The position numbers were made by a program, and so were the translations under genes. From contig CAVTZY010000033.1 in NCBI GenBank assembly GCA_963739235.1, forward strand, positions 1-64,000: a stretch of DNA of 64,000 nucleotides, written 5' to 3'. This stretch comes from JAFNAG01 sp963739235 (lineage in GTDB: Bacteria; Acidobacteriota; UBA6911). The notes under the pieces were generated by a model. It worked only from the letters and a program-made list of their open reading frames with translations. It made no database searches and was not told the DNA's origin. Below are positions 9,486 to 17,825 of this stretch, piece after piece (position 1 is the first letter of the stretch; each line of letters opens with the position of its first letter).

Positions 9486-9875
9486 CTAAACGCAGAGGCC
9501 GCAGAGAAGAGGCATTTCAAAAAGAAAAATCTCTGCGTCCTCTGTTCCGAAAACAACTCCGTGGAGCGCAAATTGACTCGATCGTTTCTGTGCCGCCCTT
9601 TCAGGGCTTATGCTCTCCGGCCCCCAAACCCAGGGCTTACGCCCTGGGCTGTGCTGTTCCGCCCTTGCAGGGCTATGCCTTGCACGGCCGTGAAAATCCC
9701 AAGGATCACGGCTGCAAAACCCCGAAGGGGTTGCGCAGCAAAGCCCAGGGCGTGAGCCCTGGGAACAGGGGAGCGAGCGGGTATAAGCCCTGAAGGGGCG
9801 GCGCAGCAAAGATTCGATGAGAGCTTGACATTTTCATGCGTCACTGGGTGCGCCCCGGCGCATGGGAGACTGCGT
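9486..9875. repeat. Composite intergenic repeat block
   Basis: In order: a long inverted repeat based on CGCAGAGGCCGCAGAGAA and its partner TCTCTGCGTCCTCTG; several GCCCTTTCAGGGC-type and CCCAGGGCGTGAGCCCTGGG-type palindromes; and the 35-bp motif GCGTCACTGGGTGCGCCCC at 9838-9872. No protein of its own is supported. The short frames crossing it are repeat translations. The same order of modules is found at 19868-20250 and 32915-33240. Confidence 0.8.
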
Positions 9876-9911
9876 TGAGGTTTTTGGGATGCGGATTTGC
9901 CGTGGGCGCTC

Positions 9912-10529
9912 TCATATTTCTTCTCTATTCGCAACGATAGGGTCGCGGCTTGAGGCCAAAGCGGCATGCCGGTGTGGAATCACCACCAAAGCAGGGGTGG
10001 TTGCTGAGGGCGCGGGCAGCGGAAAGACCTGGCTCACATTTCCATATTTGCTTTTTAGCTCCGCATACTCACCGAATCCCAGGGCGCGGTTCGGGCAGGC
10101 GGATACACAGGTCGGGTCCATGCCCAAATCCAGCGAGTCCTGGCAGAAGTCGCATTTGGTCGTCGTGTTCCGAACCGGATTGAAGTAAATCGCACCGTAG
10201 GGACAAGCCAGTATGCAGGCCCGGCAGTTTCTGCATTGGCTTTCCTCGATCAGGACAATGCCGTTCTCTGCCTTCCAGATGGCTTGCGTCGGGCACGGTG
10301 GTATGCAAACCGGATTCAGACAATGGTGGCAAGCAGTTGACACGTTGTAGGCAACCACCGTGGAGACCCAGACACTTTCTTTCTCCTGCCATCCTCCCGC
10401 CGTGACTTCATAGACCTTCCTCCAGTGAACGCCCATCGGCAGGTCGTGCTTGTCATTGCAGGCTACCTGGCAGGTCTTGCACCCGGAGCAGGCGTCGGAG
10501 TTGACGAGAAAAGCGTATTGACTCACCAT
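9912..10529 (-). CDS. DmsB-type four-cluster ferredoxin subunit
   Basis: A 205-residue iron-sulfur protein with four cysteine clusters in the DmsB/NrfC order: CSGCKTCQVAC, CHHCLNPVCIPPC, CRNCRACILAC and CDFCQ...CVSAC. In the family these bind four [4Fe-4S] clusters and pass electrons between a membrane quinol subunit and a molybdopterin catalytic subunit. Neither partner is adjacent here. The next genes are an unrelated Tat protein and the M14 peptidase. There is no Tat signal, as expected for a subunit carried by its partner. The C-terminal 30 residues, from about PSATTPALVV on, run toward the repeat block and may not be native. Confidence 0.85.
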   Translation of the reverse strand: MVSQYAFLVNSDACSGCKTCQVACNDKHDLPMGVHWRKVYEVTAGGWQEKESVWVSTVVAYNVSTACHHCLNPVCIPPCPTQAIWKAENGIVLIEESQCRNCRACILACPYGAIYFNPVRNTTTKCDFCQDSLDLGMDPTCVSACPNRALGFGEYAELKSKYGNVSQVFPLPAPSATTPALVVIPHRHAALASSRDPIVANREEI

Positions 10530-10644
10530 GTTATGCGCCTCAACCCTGTTTTCGCGCCGGACGAAATCACACGCACAAAAAATCCGAAATCCCTAATTTA
10601 TTGTATCCACGGGTGCATTCTAATGTGATATAGAGAATCTCGGG

Positions 10645-10678
10645 CATGAGAATTTATCATCAAAGACATATTCTCATG
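10645..10678. promoter_or_regulatory. Inverted repeat upstream of the ferredoxin gene, possible operator
   Basis: CATGAGAAT at 10645 is repeated inverted as ATTCTCATG at 10670, a 9-bp dyad with a 16-bp centre in an AT-rich stretch. It lies about 115 bp upstream of the DmsB-type start, on the promoter side. Two half-sites 25 bp apart fit a dimeric regulator, but this is inference from position only. Confidence 0.3.
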
Positions 10679-10692
10679 ATGATCCGATCCGG

Positions 10693-10989
10693 CTATTTAC
10701 CGCAAATTCTACAAAGTGCCGGCCCTGCAAGTTTATCGCCGTAATCCATGATATCCTCATACCTGAAAAGACATGCAATAACAATTCCATCTAGCGGCCC
10801 GATGTCGCCGGCGCGGTTGGAGATCTTTCGAGGCTCGACCTGGGGGCGAATGGCCATCGTGGTTACCTGATCAAAAACGACATCATTGAAGCGATCTTTC
10901 CCCACTCCGATGGCGATGCCGATTCCGGCTGAACCCTGCGCCGAATGGTGGTATTTTGGTGCGACCGTCCTAGCGAATCTTATGAATCC
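10693..10989 (-). pseudogene. Unrecognised coding remnant ending in CRICGK
   Basis: On the minus strand a frame stays open from about 10989 to a stop at 10693, with protein-like composition (AQGSAGIGIAIGVGKDRFND, later AGPALCRICGK). A GGAGGA lies at its 5' end, but no ATG, GTG or TTG follows at a usable distance. The first Met-type codon in frame is at 10905. I do not recognise the family. It could be the C-terminal end of a gene truncated upstream. The rest of the 10530-11089 gap shows nothing clear. Confidence 0.25.
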
Positions 10990-11089
10990 TCCGTGGAGCT
11001 AACACGCGACAAAATCGTCATCCGCGATTCGTCAGGCCTGAATGAAATTGAAAGCATTGTTCATTGCTCATGAGGTGAAAGGAGCCATC

Positions 11090-13447
11090 ATGGATCGACG
11101 GCAGTTTTTGCAGAATGTGGCGGTTACGGCCGCGAGCATCAAGGCGCTATCCGAAAGCGGGCATGCTGCCCCGCCCGAAGAAACAGCATCCGGCAGCGCT
11201 GTTGACATCGAGGGGCACACCCTGGTTTGCGAGTTCAAGACAAGCTCGGCATCGTGGAAAGTTTATGAAGATTTGCGCAGCCGCGATGGCGTTCTGACCT
11301 TGGTGTCGGCAACCGGTGGGACGCGCGTGCTCGGCAAGAGCGCGGAGGCTTCATTCGCAGAGGCCAACCCTCCCTACCTGGGGCTGAGTATGAATGATAT
11401 TGGCCTGTCCGGAGCGGATCTGCTCGCCGACAAGCTCCTCGCGGGCGGCAGCGATCCCGATCCTGAGCTGGTGAGATCAGCGGCACCGCCTCAAGGGTCG
11501 GCGACCGGCCAGGGCCAGGCCGCGGCAGCACCTCGCGCGCGGTGGGACGCGTTTGTCGGCACCAAGGAAGCCTTCGACACCATGATGGTTTACGTTGCGG
11601 GCAACACTCGAACCTACCATCCCTCCCAGTACCTGCCGGAACTGCGTAAGGCGGAAGTGACACAGAAACGTTTCGACGGCCTCATCGGCGGCTGGATGCC
11701 GGCAGTCCGGAAGGTCTTGCCGATTTCGGAGCGCTCCTATTGCGAGATCATCGTTTTTGGCGACGTTGAGGCGCGCGACAAGTTCATCGTGCAAACCTGG
11801 CATCGCTCGGCTCTCATTGAAGACGGTAGGATGACCAAGGTCTTTTACGGCTACAGCTACCCCGCCTACCCTCCCGCCCGCCAGGACCCGAAGCAGGAAC
11901 AGTTCTACCGAGCGCTCCTGGTCTTCGCCGAGTACTGGGACCGGCAACTGAAAGACTTCACCCCGGCCACCCTGCCGAACGACTCCTGGATTGACATATC
12001 CAAGCACTACTTTGCCAAGGAGCTGATGGTCCGGCCCGGCGGCGTCTATCCAAAATATGGGGCCGTGGATCGCGACTATTACGGTTCGGAATACGACGGC
12101 TTCCAGGATATCTTCACCAGCGCCGTCCATGTCAATCTCGAGTGGGGGCGGTTCGATGCTGCGCGGCAAATCATCGACAACTATTTCACCGATTTCGTCG
12201 ATGCTAAAGGCGTAAATAACATGCGCGGGCCGGAGACGGCGCAGTTCGGCATGACACTTTCGCTGCTGGCCCGCTATTTCAATTACACGCGCGACGGTGC
12301 TTTGATACTCAAGCACAAGGCCAAACTTCAGGCAACCGCGAAACTGATCGCCGATATGCACGACTTGAGCTTGAAGCTGCCGCAGGATGACCCGAGCTAC
12401 GGTTTGATCCGCGGCTGGAGCGAGTCGGATGCCTGCCTGGCCACAACTCCGGAAGTCTGGTGGCAGCCGTACTATGCCAACAGCGCCAGCTCTGCCCGCG
12501 GGCTGAACGACATCGGCAGAGCGTGGCTGGAGATCAATAAAATCAAGCCCGCCCCGGGAATGGATAAGGAGGCTCAGGACTGGCTCAAGCGCAGCAAGGT
12601 TCTTAAGGATGTCACCATTGCCAGCATGGAGAAGAACATCTGGAGGGACAAGATGCCCGCGTACGTGCCTCCCATGCCCGGCACAAAACTGACGTTCCGG
12701 GACGCCCTGGCTCAGGAGCGGCCCAGTCCGCAACAGTGGCCTCACCGCCTGTACGCCGAACTCGTTCATGCGGACGTGCTCCCGGTGAATCTCGCCAACA
12801 TGGTTATCGACACGATGCGTGCCTACGGAGCAACCACCCTCGGCGTTCTCGCAAACGTCAGCGCGGCGCGCCCCACAGGCCGATCCATTCTGGGCTTCAT
12901 CGCCTACGGCCACGCTTTGATGCTGTTGCGCCTGGATCGCATCGAGGAGTACCTCTTGTTTCTCTACTCGCATCGTTACCACGCCCACACGCGCGGCGGC
13001 TGGGTCGCCGGAGAGGTCTGCGGCATTAGCGGAGGGACGGCGACCTTTTGTATCCCGGCCCAGCAGACCATCCCGATCATGGTGCGCTGGATGCTCGTCC
13101 TGGAAGACTCCGATGAGGACCGTCTCTACTTCCTCAAGGGAGTGCCGCGGGACTGGGTGATCTCAGGAAAGCCAATCAAGATCAGCCAGGCCCCCACGCG
13201 TTGGGGGAGGGTCAACCTCGAATTGGTGGCGAAACCTGCATCCAGGAGCGTGGTCGCAAAGGTCGAATTGGCGCAGCCTGGAACGCCGAAGGAAATCCAG
13301 GTCAAGCTGCGCGTGCCGGCGCAGAATCCGATCAAATCGGTGACCGTTAACGGCCGCCCAGCCAGCCTTGGCGGCGTACGTAAGGACACGGTCATCGTTC
13401 AGACTGGAAACGAAAAACTCTTCGAGGTCGTTGGCCAGCTCGCCTAG
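11090..13447 (+). CDS. Tat-exported protein of unknown function, helical-barrel type
   Basis: The start at 11090 follows GAAAGGAGCC and yields a twin-arginine-like leader (MDRRQFLQNVAVTAASIKAL), so this was preferred to the frame start 16 codons upstream. The mature protein is about 750 residues. A strand-rich N-terminal region is followed by a long helical part with repeated aromatic and acidic stretches (GWSESDACLATTPEVWWQPY, AYGHALMLLRLDR), then a small strand-rich C-terminal domain (VKLRVPAQNPIKSVTVNGRP). This layout, helical toroid then beta-sandwich, is that of many glycoside hydrolases and lyases acting on plant polymers, but no catalytic pair can be assigned. Function is unknown and the glycosidase idea is inference. 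Confidence 0.6.
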   Translation: MDRRQFLQNVAVTAASIKALSESGHAAPPEETASGSAVDIEGHTLVCEFKTSSASWKVYEDLRSRDGVLTLVSATGGTRVLGKSAEASFAEANPPYLGLSMNDIGLSGADLLADKLLAGGSDPDPELVRSAAPPQGSATGQGQAAAAPRARWDAFVGTKEAFDTMMVYVAGNTRTYHPSQYLPELRKAEVTQKRFDGLIGGWMPAVRKVLPISERSYCEIIVFGDVEARDKFIVQTWHRSALIEDGRMTKVFYGYSYPAYPPARQDPKQEQFYRALLVFAEYWDRQLKDFTPATLPNDSWIDISKHYFAKELMVRPGGVYPKYGAVDRDYYGSEYDGFQDIFTSAVHVNLEWGRFDAARQIIDNYFTDFVDAKGVNNMRGPETAQFGMTLSLLARYFNYTRDGALILKHKAKLQATAKLIADMHDLSLKLPQDDPSYGLIRGWSESDACLATTPEVWWQPYYANSASSARGLNDIGRAWLEINKIKPAPGMDKEAQDWLKRSKVLKDVTIASMEKNIWRDKMPAYVPPMPGTKLTFRDALAQERPSPQQWPHRLYAELVHADVLPVNLANMVIDTMRAYGATTLGVLANVSAARPTGRSILGFIAYGHALMLLRLDRIEEYLLFLYSHRYHAHTRGGWVAGEVCGISGGTATFCIPAQQTIPIMVRWMLVLEDSDEDRLYFLKGVPRDWVISGKPIKISQAPTRWGRVNLELVAKPASRSVVAKVELAQPGTPKEIQVKLRVPAQNPIKSVTVNGRPASLGGVRKDTVIVQTGNEKLFEVVGQLA

Positions 13448-13620
13448 GATCAAATGCGCGCAGTTGTCGCGTTTTGTTTGCCGGAGGTTGAGAGCCGATG
13501 GGGCTGAAGGCACATCTTTGTCGCGCGACAAAAGAGTTCTGATATAGTCTTGGTGGCCGGGGCCTGCCAGGTCTCAAAGCGGTAGGGTTTGAATCACGGA
13601 TTCACTACGGAGTATCAGCT

Positions 13621-13791
13621 ATGATCCGAAAGTTGATGATCACCTGTCTGTTCATTTTCTCCATCGGCGCCAGCCTGATGACTGCGGATATTTCCGGCGC
13701 CTGATACTTCGAGCGCACTGCCGCCAACGGCAGAAAAACCGAGGGGTACCATGTTTTCAAGGCCGATGGCATCAAGTTCACGGGCCGTTAG
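13621..13791 (+). pseudogene. Small exported protein, in-frame TGA, truncated
   Basis: The frame reads MIRKLMITCLFIFSIGASLM, then TADISGA, a TGA at 13702-13704, then YFERTAANGRKTEGY and FKADGIKFTGR before TAG at 13791. The pattern 'signal peptide, ADISG-W, KADG, FTG' is that of a small secreted protein common in Acidobacteria, where a Trp codon (TGG) sits at the TGA. The protein also stops where relatives continue with a beta-rich C-terminus. Both defects point to a decayed gene. A GGAG-containing sequence precedes the ATG. Family identification is from memory of the pattern only. Confidence 0.5.
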
Positions 13792-13906
13792 TTCTGGCTT
13801 TTTTATGGAGTCTCTGATTCTCTGAGTCCCGGCGGTGGCATGGCAAGAAGCATGCCACCGTCAAAATATCAATAAACACTCAGGCGAGCCAGTTGGGAGG
13901 AAGCCG

Positions 13907-15520
13907 ATGAAGCGCTGTCAATACTTGATCATCGCCATCATTTTTTGCGGCACGCTGCCGACGGTCGGCATGAGCCAATACACTCTGGGATCCGACGGCA
14001 GGGATGAGTATGCGAGGGGCCAGGCCTATCTGAAAATCAATTACTTCAATGCTGCCATGCAGTCATTCGGCAAAGCGGTGGCAGCCAATCCGGATTTTGT
14101 AGCAGCCATCAAGGCGCTGGCCAGCACGGCCAGGACGGTGAAGCAGGGCTTGGATCCAAAGTCGCGTCTCAGTTTCACCAGCATGAAGACGATGCGCAAT
14201 TTCTATGCCGCGAAGGTCGCGGCCGACCCGAAGAATGCCGTATATCAATGGGCGCTCGGCCAGTTCGACGAATCGCCGACCGAGGAGGAGGCGGAGCGCT
14301 GCTATCGGAAGGCCATTTCCCTGGATGCTGCATTCCTCGAAGCTTACCAGTCCTTGGCTTCAACCCTCCTTTATCGCGGCAACGTCGCCGATGCCCGTGT
14401 GATGCTCCGGAAGGCCTACGAGCTGAGCCCGACGGACCCGGAGGCCCTGGCGGCATATACGCTGCATATAAATGAGGAGGAACCATTATTATATGCTCGG
14501 CTTACAGAGGAATTCCTGAGGCAATTCCGCGGGAATGCAGCAGGCGCCGATCTCATCGCCAGGATGGCAGCCAACGAAGGCGACCAGGCGACGCGGATCA
14601 CAACTCTGGAAAAGCTCAAAGCCCTGTACCCTCCTAACGAAAGCGAAGTTACCGAGTGGTATATGAGGTTCCTTTTCGATGCCTACCTCAGGACCAATCC
14701 GCCCAACGCGCTCTCGCTCGCCCAGGAAATGACGCGGCTCATGCCTGTACGCAGTTTTGCCAAGATGGAGTGGCAGTACTGCAGTGAATACGCACAATCC
14801 CTGCTTCTGGCGCGCTCGCTGCTGGATCGCAATTCCTATGCGGAAGCCACTAATGCGCTGGCCGCAGCGAAGCCTCCCTACCTGGTTTCTCCCGATCCGC
14901 AGACCATCCTACGAGCGGAAGCGGCTGCCAAGTCCGGCAAAGCAAACCGCCCTTATGAGATTCTCGTGAGCGCCATGGCCGAGCAGCCCAGTGAGACACT
15001 CAAACCCATTCTCATGAGATACAGCGTTAAACCACCGGCACAAGTGGAAGAAGATGTCTGGTCTGCCCGGCTCAAAAAAGCTCCTACAGTTAAGGATTTT
15101 GTACTCCCGGCTTTGCGGGACGGGAACAATGTTCGACTCAACGAATATCGCGGCCGGGTGGTTCTGCTCAACTTCTGGTATCCCGGCGACCAGGCCTCGC
15201 GCGAAGAGTGCCTTTACCTGCAGAAGATGCTCGACAGGTATGGGCCGCAGGGCTTCACAATTATCACCATCAATATAAAACCTGAGGAGAACGCCATCGC
15301 AGCGGTTTTAATGGACCGCTATAGTTTCGTTGCCCTGCGCGCTCCCGACGACAAATGGGCCGGCAAGAATTACCAAATCGTTCGCTTACCTGCCAGCATC
15401 CTCATCGACCGTCAGGGTCGAGCTCTCTTCCGACCTGAGTTCTGGGGCTTTGATCCACAGCACACGTTCGAACTCGAGGTCGAAGCCATGCTGGCCTATT
15501 CGCCAAAAGGCCGGCAATAA
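13907..15520 (+). CDS. TPR protein with C-terminal redoxin domain lacking CxxC
   Basis: Start chosen at 13907 behind GGGAGGAAGCC. It gives a signal peptide (MKRCQYLIIAIIFCGTLPTVG) and 537 residues. TPR-type helical repeats cover roughly residues 30-230 (for example YLKINYFNAAMQSFGKAVAA and RCYRKAISLDAAFLEAYQSL). A longer helical linker leads to a TlpA/AhpC-like domain from about residue 405 (DFVLPALRDGNNVRLNEYRG). Where TlpA proteins have FWATWCxPC, this one has FWYPGDQASREEC, so the redox dithiol is missing and only a downstream Cys remains. The fold is probably used for binding or scaffolding. The protein is likely periplasmic. Confidence 0.8.
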   Translation: MKRCQYLIIAIIFCGTLPTVGMSQYTLGSDGRDEYARGQAYLKINYFNAAMQSFGKAVAANPDFVAAIKALASTARTVKQGLDPKSRLSFTSMKTMRNFYAAKVAADPKNAVYQWALGQFDESPTEEEAERCYRKAISLDAAFLEAYQSLASTLLYRGNVADARVMLRKAYELSPTDPEALAAYTLHINEEEPLLYARLTEEFLRQFRGNAAGADLIARMAANEGDQATRITTLEKLKALYPPNESEVTEWYMRFLFDAYLRTNPPNALSLAQEMTRLMPVRSFAKMEWQYCSEYAQSLLLARSLLDRNSYAEATNALAAAKPPYLVSPDPQTILRAEAAAKSGKANRPYEILVSAMAEQPSETLKPILMRYSVKPPAQVEEDVWSARLKKAPTVKDFVLPALRDGNNVRLNEYRGRVVLLNFWYPGDQASREECLYLQKMLDRYGPQGFTIITINIKPEENAIAAVLMDRYSFVALRAPDDKWAGKNYQIVRLPASILIDRQGRALFRPEFWGFDPQHTFELEVEAMLAYSPKGRQ

Positions 15521-15544
15521 AACCTCCCAAACCACAAAAGGCGC

Positions 15545-15662
15545 AAAGCGGCATATCCTGATCCCAAAAACCTCAACGCAGAGGCCACAGAGGATTTATT
15601 GCTTTTGCATGACTATTCTCTGCGACCTCTGCGTTGATCTTTTGCCTTTCTTTGCTTTACGG
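15545..15662. repeat. CGCAGAGG inverted repeat
   Basis: CAACGCAGAGGCCACAGAGG and its partner TCTCTGCGACCTCTGCGTTG form a long stem around an AT-rich loop. It belongs to the same family as the stems near 9.5, 17.5, 20.2 and 32.9 kb. The upstream end of the radical SAM frame overlaps it. Confidence 0.75.
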
Positions 15663-17415
15663 CAATGATTTGTACGTAAGTAGCACGGGATGTTTTCGTG
15701 TGTTTCATGGCCTGCCTTCCGAGCGCGCTTCTAAGAATCCTATTCATCGAGAGATTCGCATCTTGACATGCCCGGTGACGGGAAATCATCATGACATCGT
15801 CATACCGGGTGAGGGCAAGAGATTGTCAGGCGGTAAGATTTCCATAATCTGTTCGACAGATGACATTTACTGCATTGGGCCGCGGCGCATCTCCGCTCAG
15901 CTCAAAAGGCACGGATTCAGGGTAAACCTGATATTCCTCCGTGCCACGAACTTCTGGGGACAGACCCGGCAGAGGTTCGGCGCTTATTTTGACGATGCCG
16001 ACCTGCCCGACTCGGTATATCGTAAGCTCATCGAACTATGCCGCGGCAGCGCCGTCATTGGTTTCAGTGTCTGGACGCATCACGCCGAAGGGGTGACCCG
16101 TATCACCCGCCGTCTGCAGAAGGAACTCGACTGCCCCATCGTCTGGGGAGGCATTCATCCTACGAGTTTTCCTGAGGAATCGCTGCAAGTCGTGGAATCG
16201 ATCTGCATGGGCGAGGGAGATGTCAGCTTGCTTCGTCTCGCTCAGGCATTGCAGGAGAAGCGCGATTGGCGTACGACGCCGGGATTCTGGTTCCGCCATG
16301 AGGGCGGCATCATTCGAAATCCCGAAGAGCCTCTGGTGAATAATCTGGACGAACTCCCATTCATGGATTTCGAATTTGCGGACCACTTTGTCACTGATGG
16401 CGGCACGTTGAAGCCAATGGACATGCGCCTGATGAAGAAGTATTACGGCGGCAAGATGTGGACGATGTTCAGCCAGGGCTGCCCCTATAAATGCACTTTT
16501 TGTTCGAATGATGTCCTCATCGACCTCGATAGCGGCTACCGGAAATTTCGCAAGCACTCGGTCGACTATTTTCTGGCCGAGCTGCGCTATGTCTTTTCGC
16601 GCTATCCCCACATTTACAATGTCATCATCGATGATGACGCCTACATGTTTCTCCCGTTGGAGATCATTCGGGAGTTCGCAGAAAAGTACGGCAAGGAATT
16701 TTCCGTTCCCTTCTTCATCAGCGGCATCATCCCTGCTTCCATCGACGAGGAGAAGATCCAGCTCCTGATCGATGCCGGATTGATCAAAATGCGGATCGGG
16801 ATTCAATCCGGCAACCAGCGGATCATGAAGGAGATCTTTGTGCGGCCGTCCGGTGATCCAAAGCTGCTGGCCGGCTCGCTGACTGCGTACAAAAACCGCA
16901 AGAAACTAGCGCCGGTGCAATACGATCTGATTGTCGACAATCCCTGGGAACACCCTGAAGAGCTGAAGGACACGATCCGGCTGGTGCATGCACTGAAGCC
17001 GCCTTACACCTTCGCAATCAACTCACTCACCCTGTTGCCGGGCACCACGATCTACCACATGGGGGAGCAGGCCGGATACACAAAGAAGGATCAGAAGATT
17101 ACGCTGTCATCCTATGTCCAATATATGCCCACACTTCTGAACCTGACCCTCGCCACCTACAACATCGGTAAAGTACCGCAGCGCTGGTTCAACTACATTA
17201 TGGCTCGGGATTTCGGCGACCGCACCATAACCATGAAGCAATACCCGCGCGTCGGCACCATCATCATGGCGCTGGGCCTGGTCAAAAAAGTCGTCCATGG
17301 GCTTATGCGCCGTGATATTTCAGCGATCCCCCGCCCACTGGACCGGCGCCTGGGCAGGCTTATCGTCAGGAGGCGTTTTAAGAGAGGTCGGGAACAAAGC
17401 CGTCGAGGGCAGTAG
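15634..17415 (+). CDS. B12-binding radical SAM protein
   Basis: After an N-terminal cobalamin-binding-type Rossmann domain (ISIICSTDDIYCIGPRRISA, later VIGFSVWTHH and CPIVWGGIHPT) comes a radical SAM core with the cluster motif CPYKCTFC near base 16485. The protein ends in a helical, basic tail. Such class B-like enzymes do difficult methylations or rearrangements in natural product, lipid or cofactor pathways, and the substrate is unknown here. The true start is uncertain. The first ATG at 15634 is inside a repeat and the first 45-60 residues look non-native. GTG at 15775 or a TTG near 15820 are better candidates, just ahead of the B12 domain. It stands alone between repeat blocks. Confidence 0.8.
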   Translation: MIFCLSLLYGNDLYVSSTGCFRVFHGLPSERASKNPIHREIRILTCPVTGNHHDIVIPGEGKRLSGGKISIICSTDDIYCIGPRRISAQLKRHGFRVNLIFLRATNFWGQTRQRFGAYFDDADLPDSVYRKLIELCRGSAVIGFSVWTHHAEGVTRITRRLQKELDCPIVWGGIHPTSFPEESLQVVESICMGEGDVSLLRLAQALQEKRDWRTTPGFWFRHEGGIIRNPEEPLVNNLDELPFMDFEFADHFVTDGGTLKPMDMRLMKKYYGGKMWTMFSQGCPYKCTFCSNDVLIDLDSGYRKFRKHSVDYFLAELRYVFSRYPHIYNVIIDDDAYMFLPLEIIREFAEKYGKEFSVPFFISGIIPASIDEEKIQLLIDAGLIKMRIGIQSGNQRIMKEIFVRPSGDPKLLAGSLTAYKNRKKLAPVQYDLIVDNPWEHPEELKDTIRLVHALKPPYTFAINSLTLLPGTTIYHMGEQAGYTKKDQKITLSSYVQYMPTLLNLTLATYNIGKVPQRWFNYIMARDFGDRTITMKQYPRVGTIIMALGLVKKVVHGLMRRDISAIPRPLDRRLGRLIVRRRFKRGREQSRRGQ

Positions 17416-17439
17416 GGATCACATGTTTGGGTGCAAAGA

Positions 17440-17800
17440 AAAGAAATTGCAAAAGATCAACGCAGAGCTCTCTGCGACGGTTCGTCGTTCATTGAAATCA
17501 AAAACTCCATGTGCTCCATAGGGCCCAGCGGTGAAGGCGCGCTCCATACCAGCCTGGGGCAACGCCCCAGGATTGGGGAATGGCAGAAAAGAAGGGCTGA
17601 AGGCCCGCTCCAAATGGAACGGGCTTTCAGCCCTATAAACAAAAATCGCCCCAGCACCTGGGGCGTTGCCCCAGGCTGGTATGAATCGGGCCTTCGGCCC
17701 TGTTTCGGGAAGCAAGTTTCCGGAGAGGGCGCAGAGACAAGCCGTTTAAAAGCGATAATCTCTGCGGCCTCTGCGCCCTCTGCGTTGAGGGTTGTGCGAT
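17440..17800. repeat. Intergenic palindromic repeat block
   Basis: A 410-bp gene-free gap holds CGCAGAG-type arms at both ends (about 17459 and 17725-17790). Between them is a long inverted repeat in which CCAGCCTGGGGCAACGCCCC pairs with the matching sequence near 17655-17685, enclosing GGGCTGAAGGCCCGCTCC and its partner. No coding signal is seen apart from repeat translations. Confidence 0.75.
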
Positions 17801-17825
17801 GGTTTGGAACCGGTCTTGCTCCCGC

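Noticed and set aside
13702..13704. In-frame TGA as selenocysteine
   Set aside because: The expected residue is Trp, no stem-loop of SECIS type follows, and the protein is also truncated, so decay is the simpler reading.
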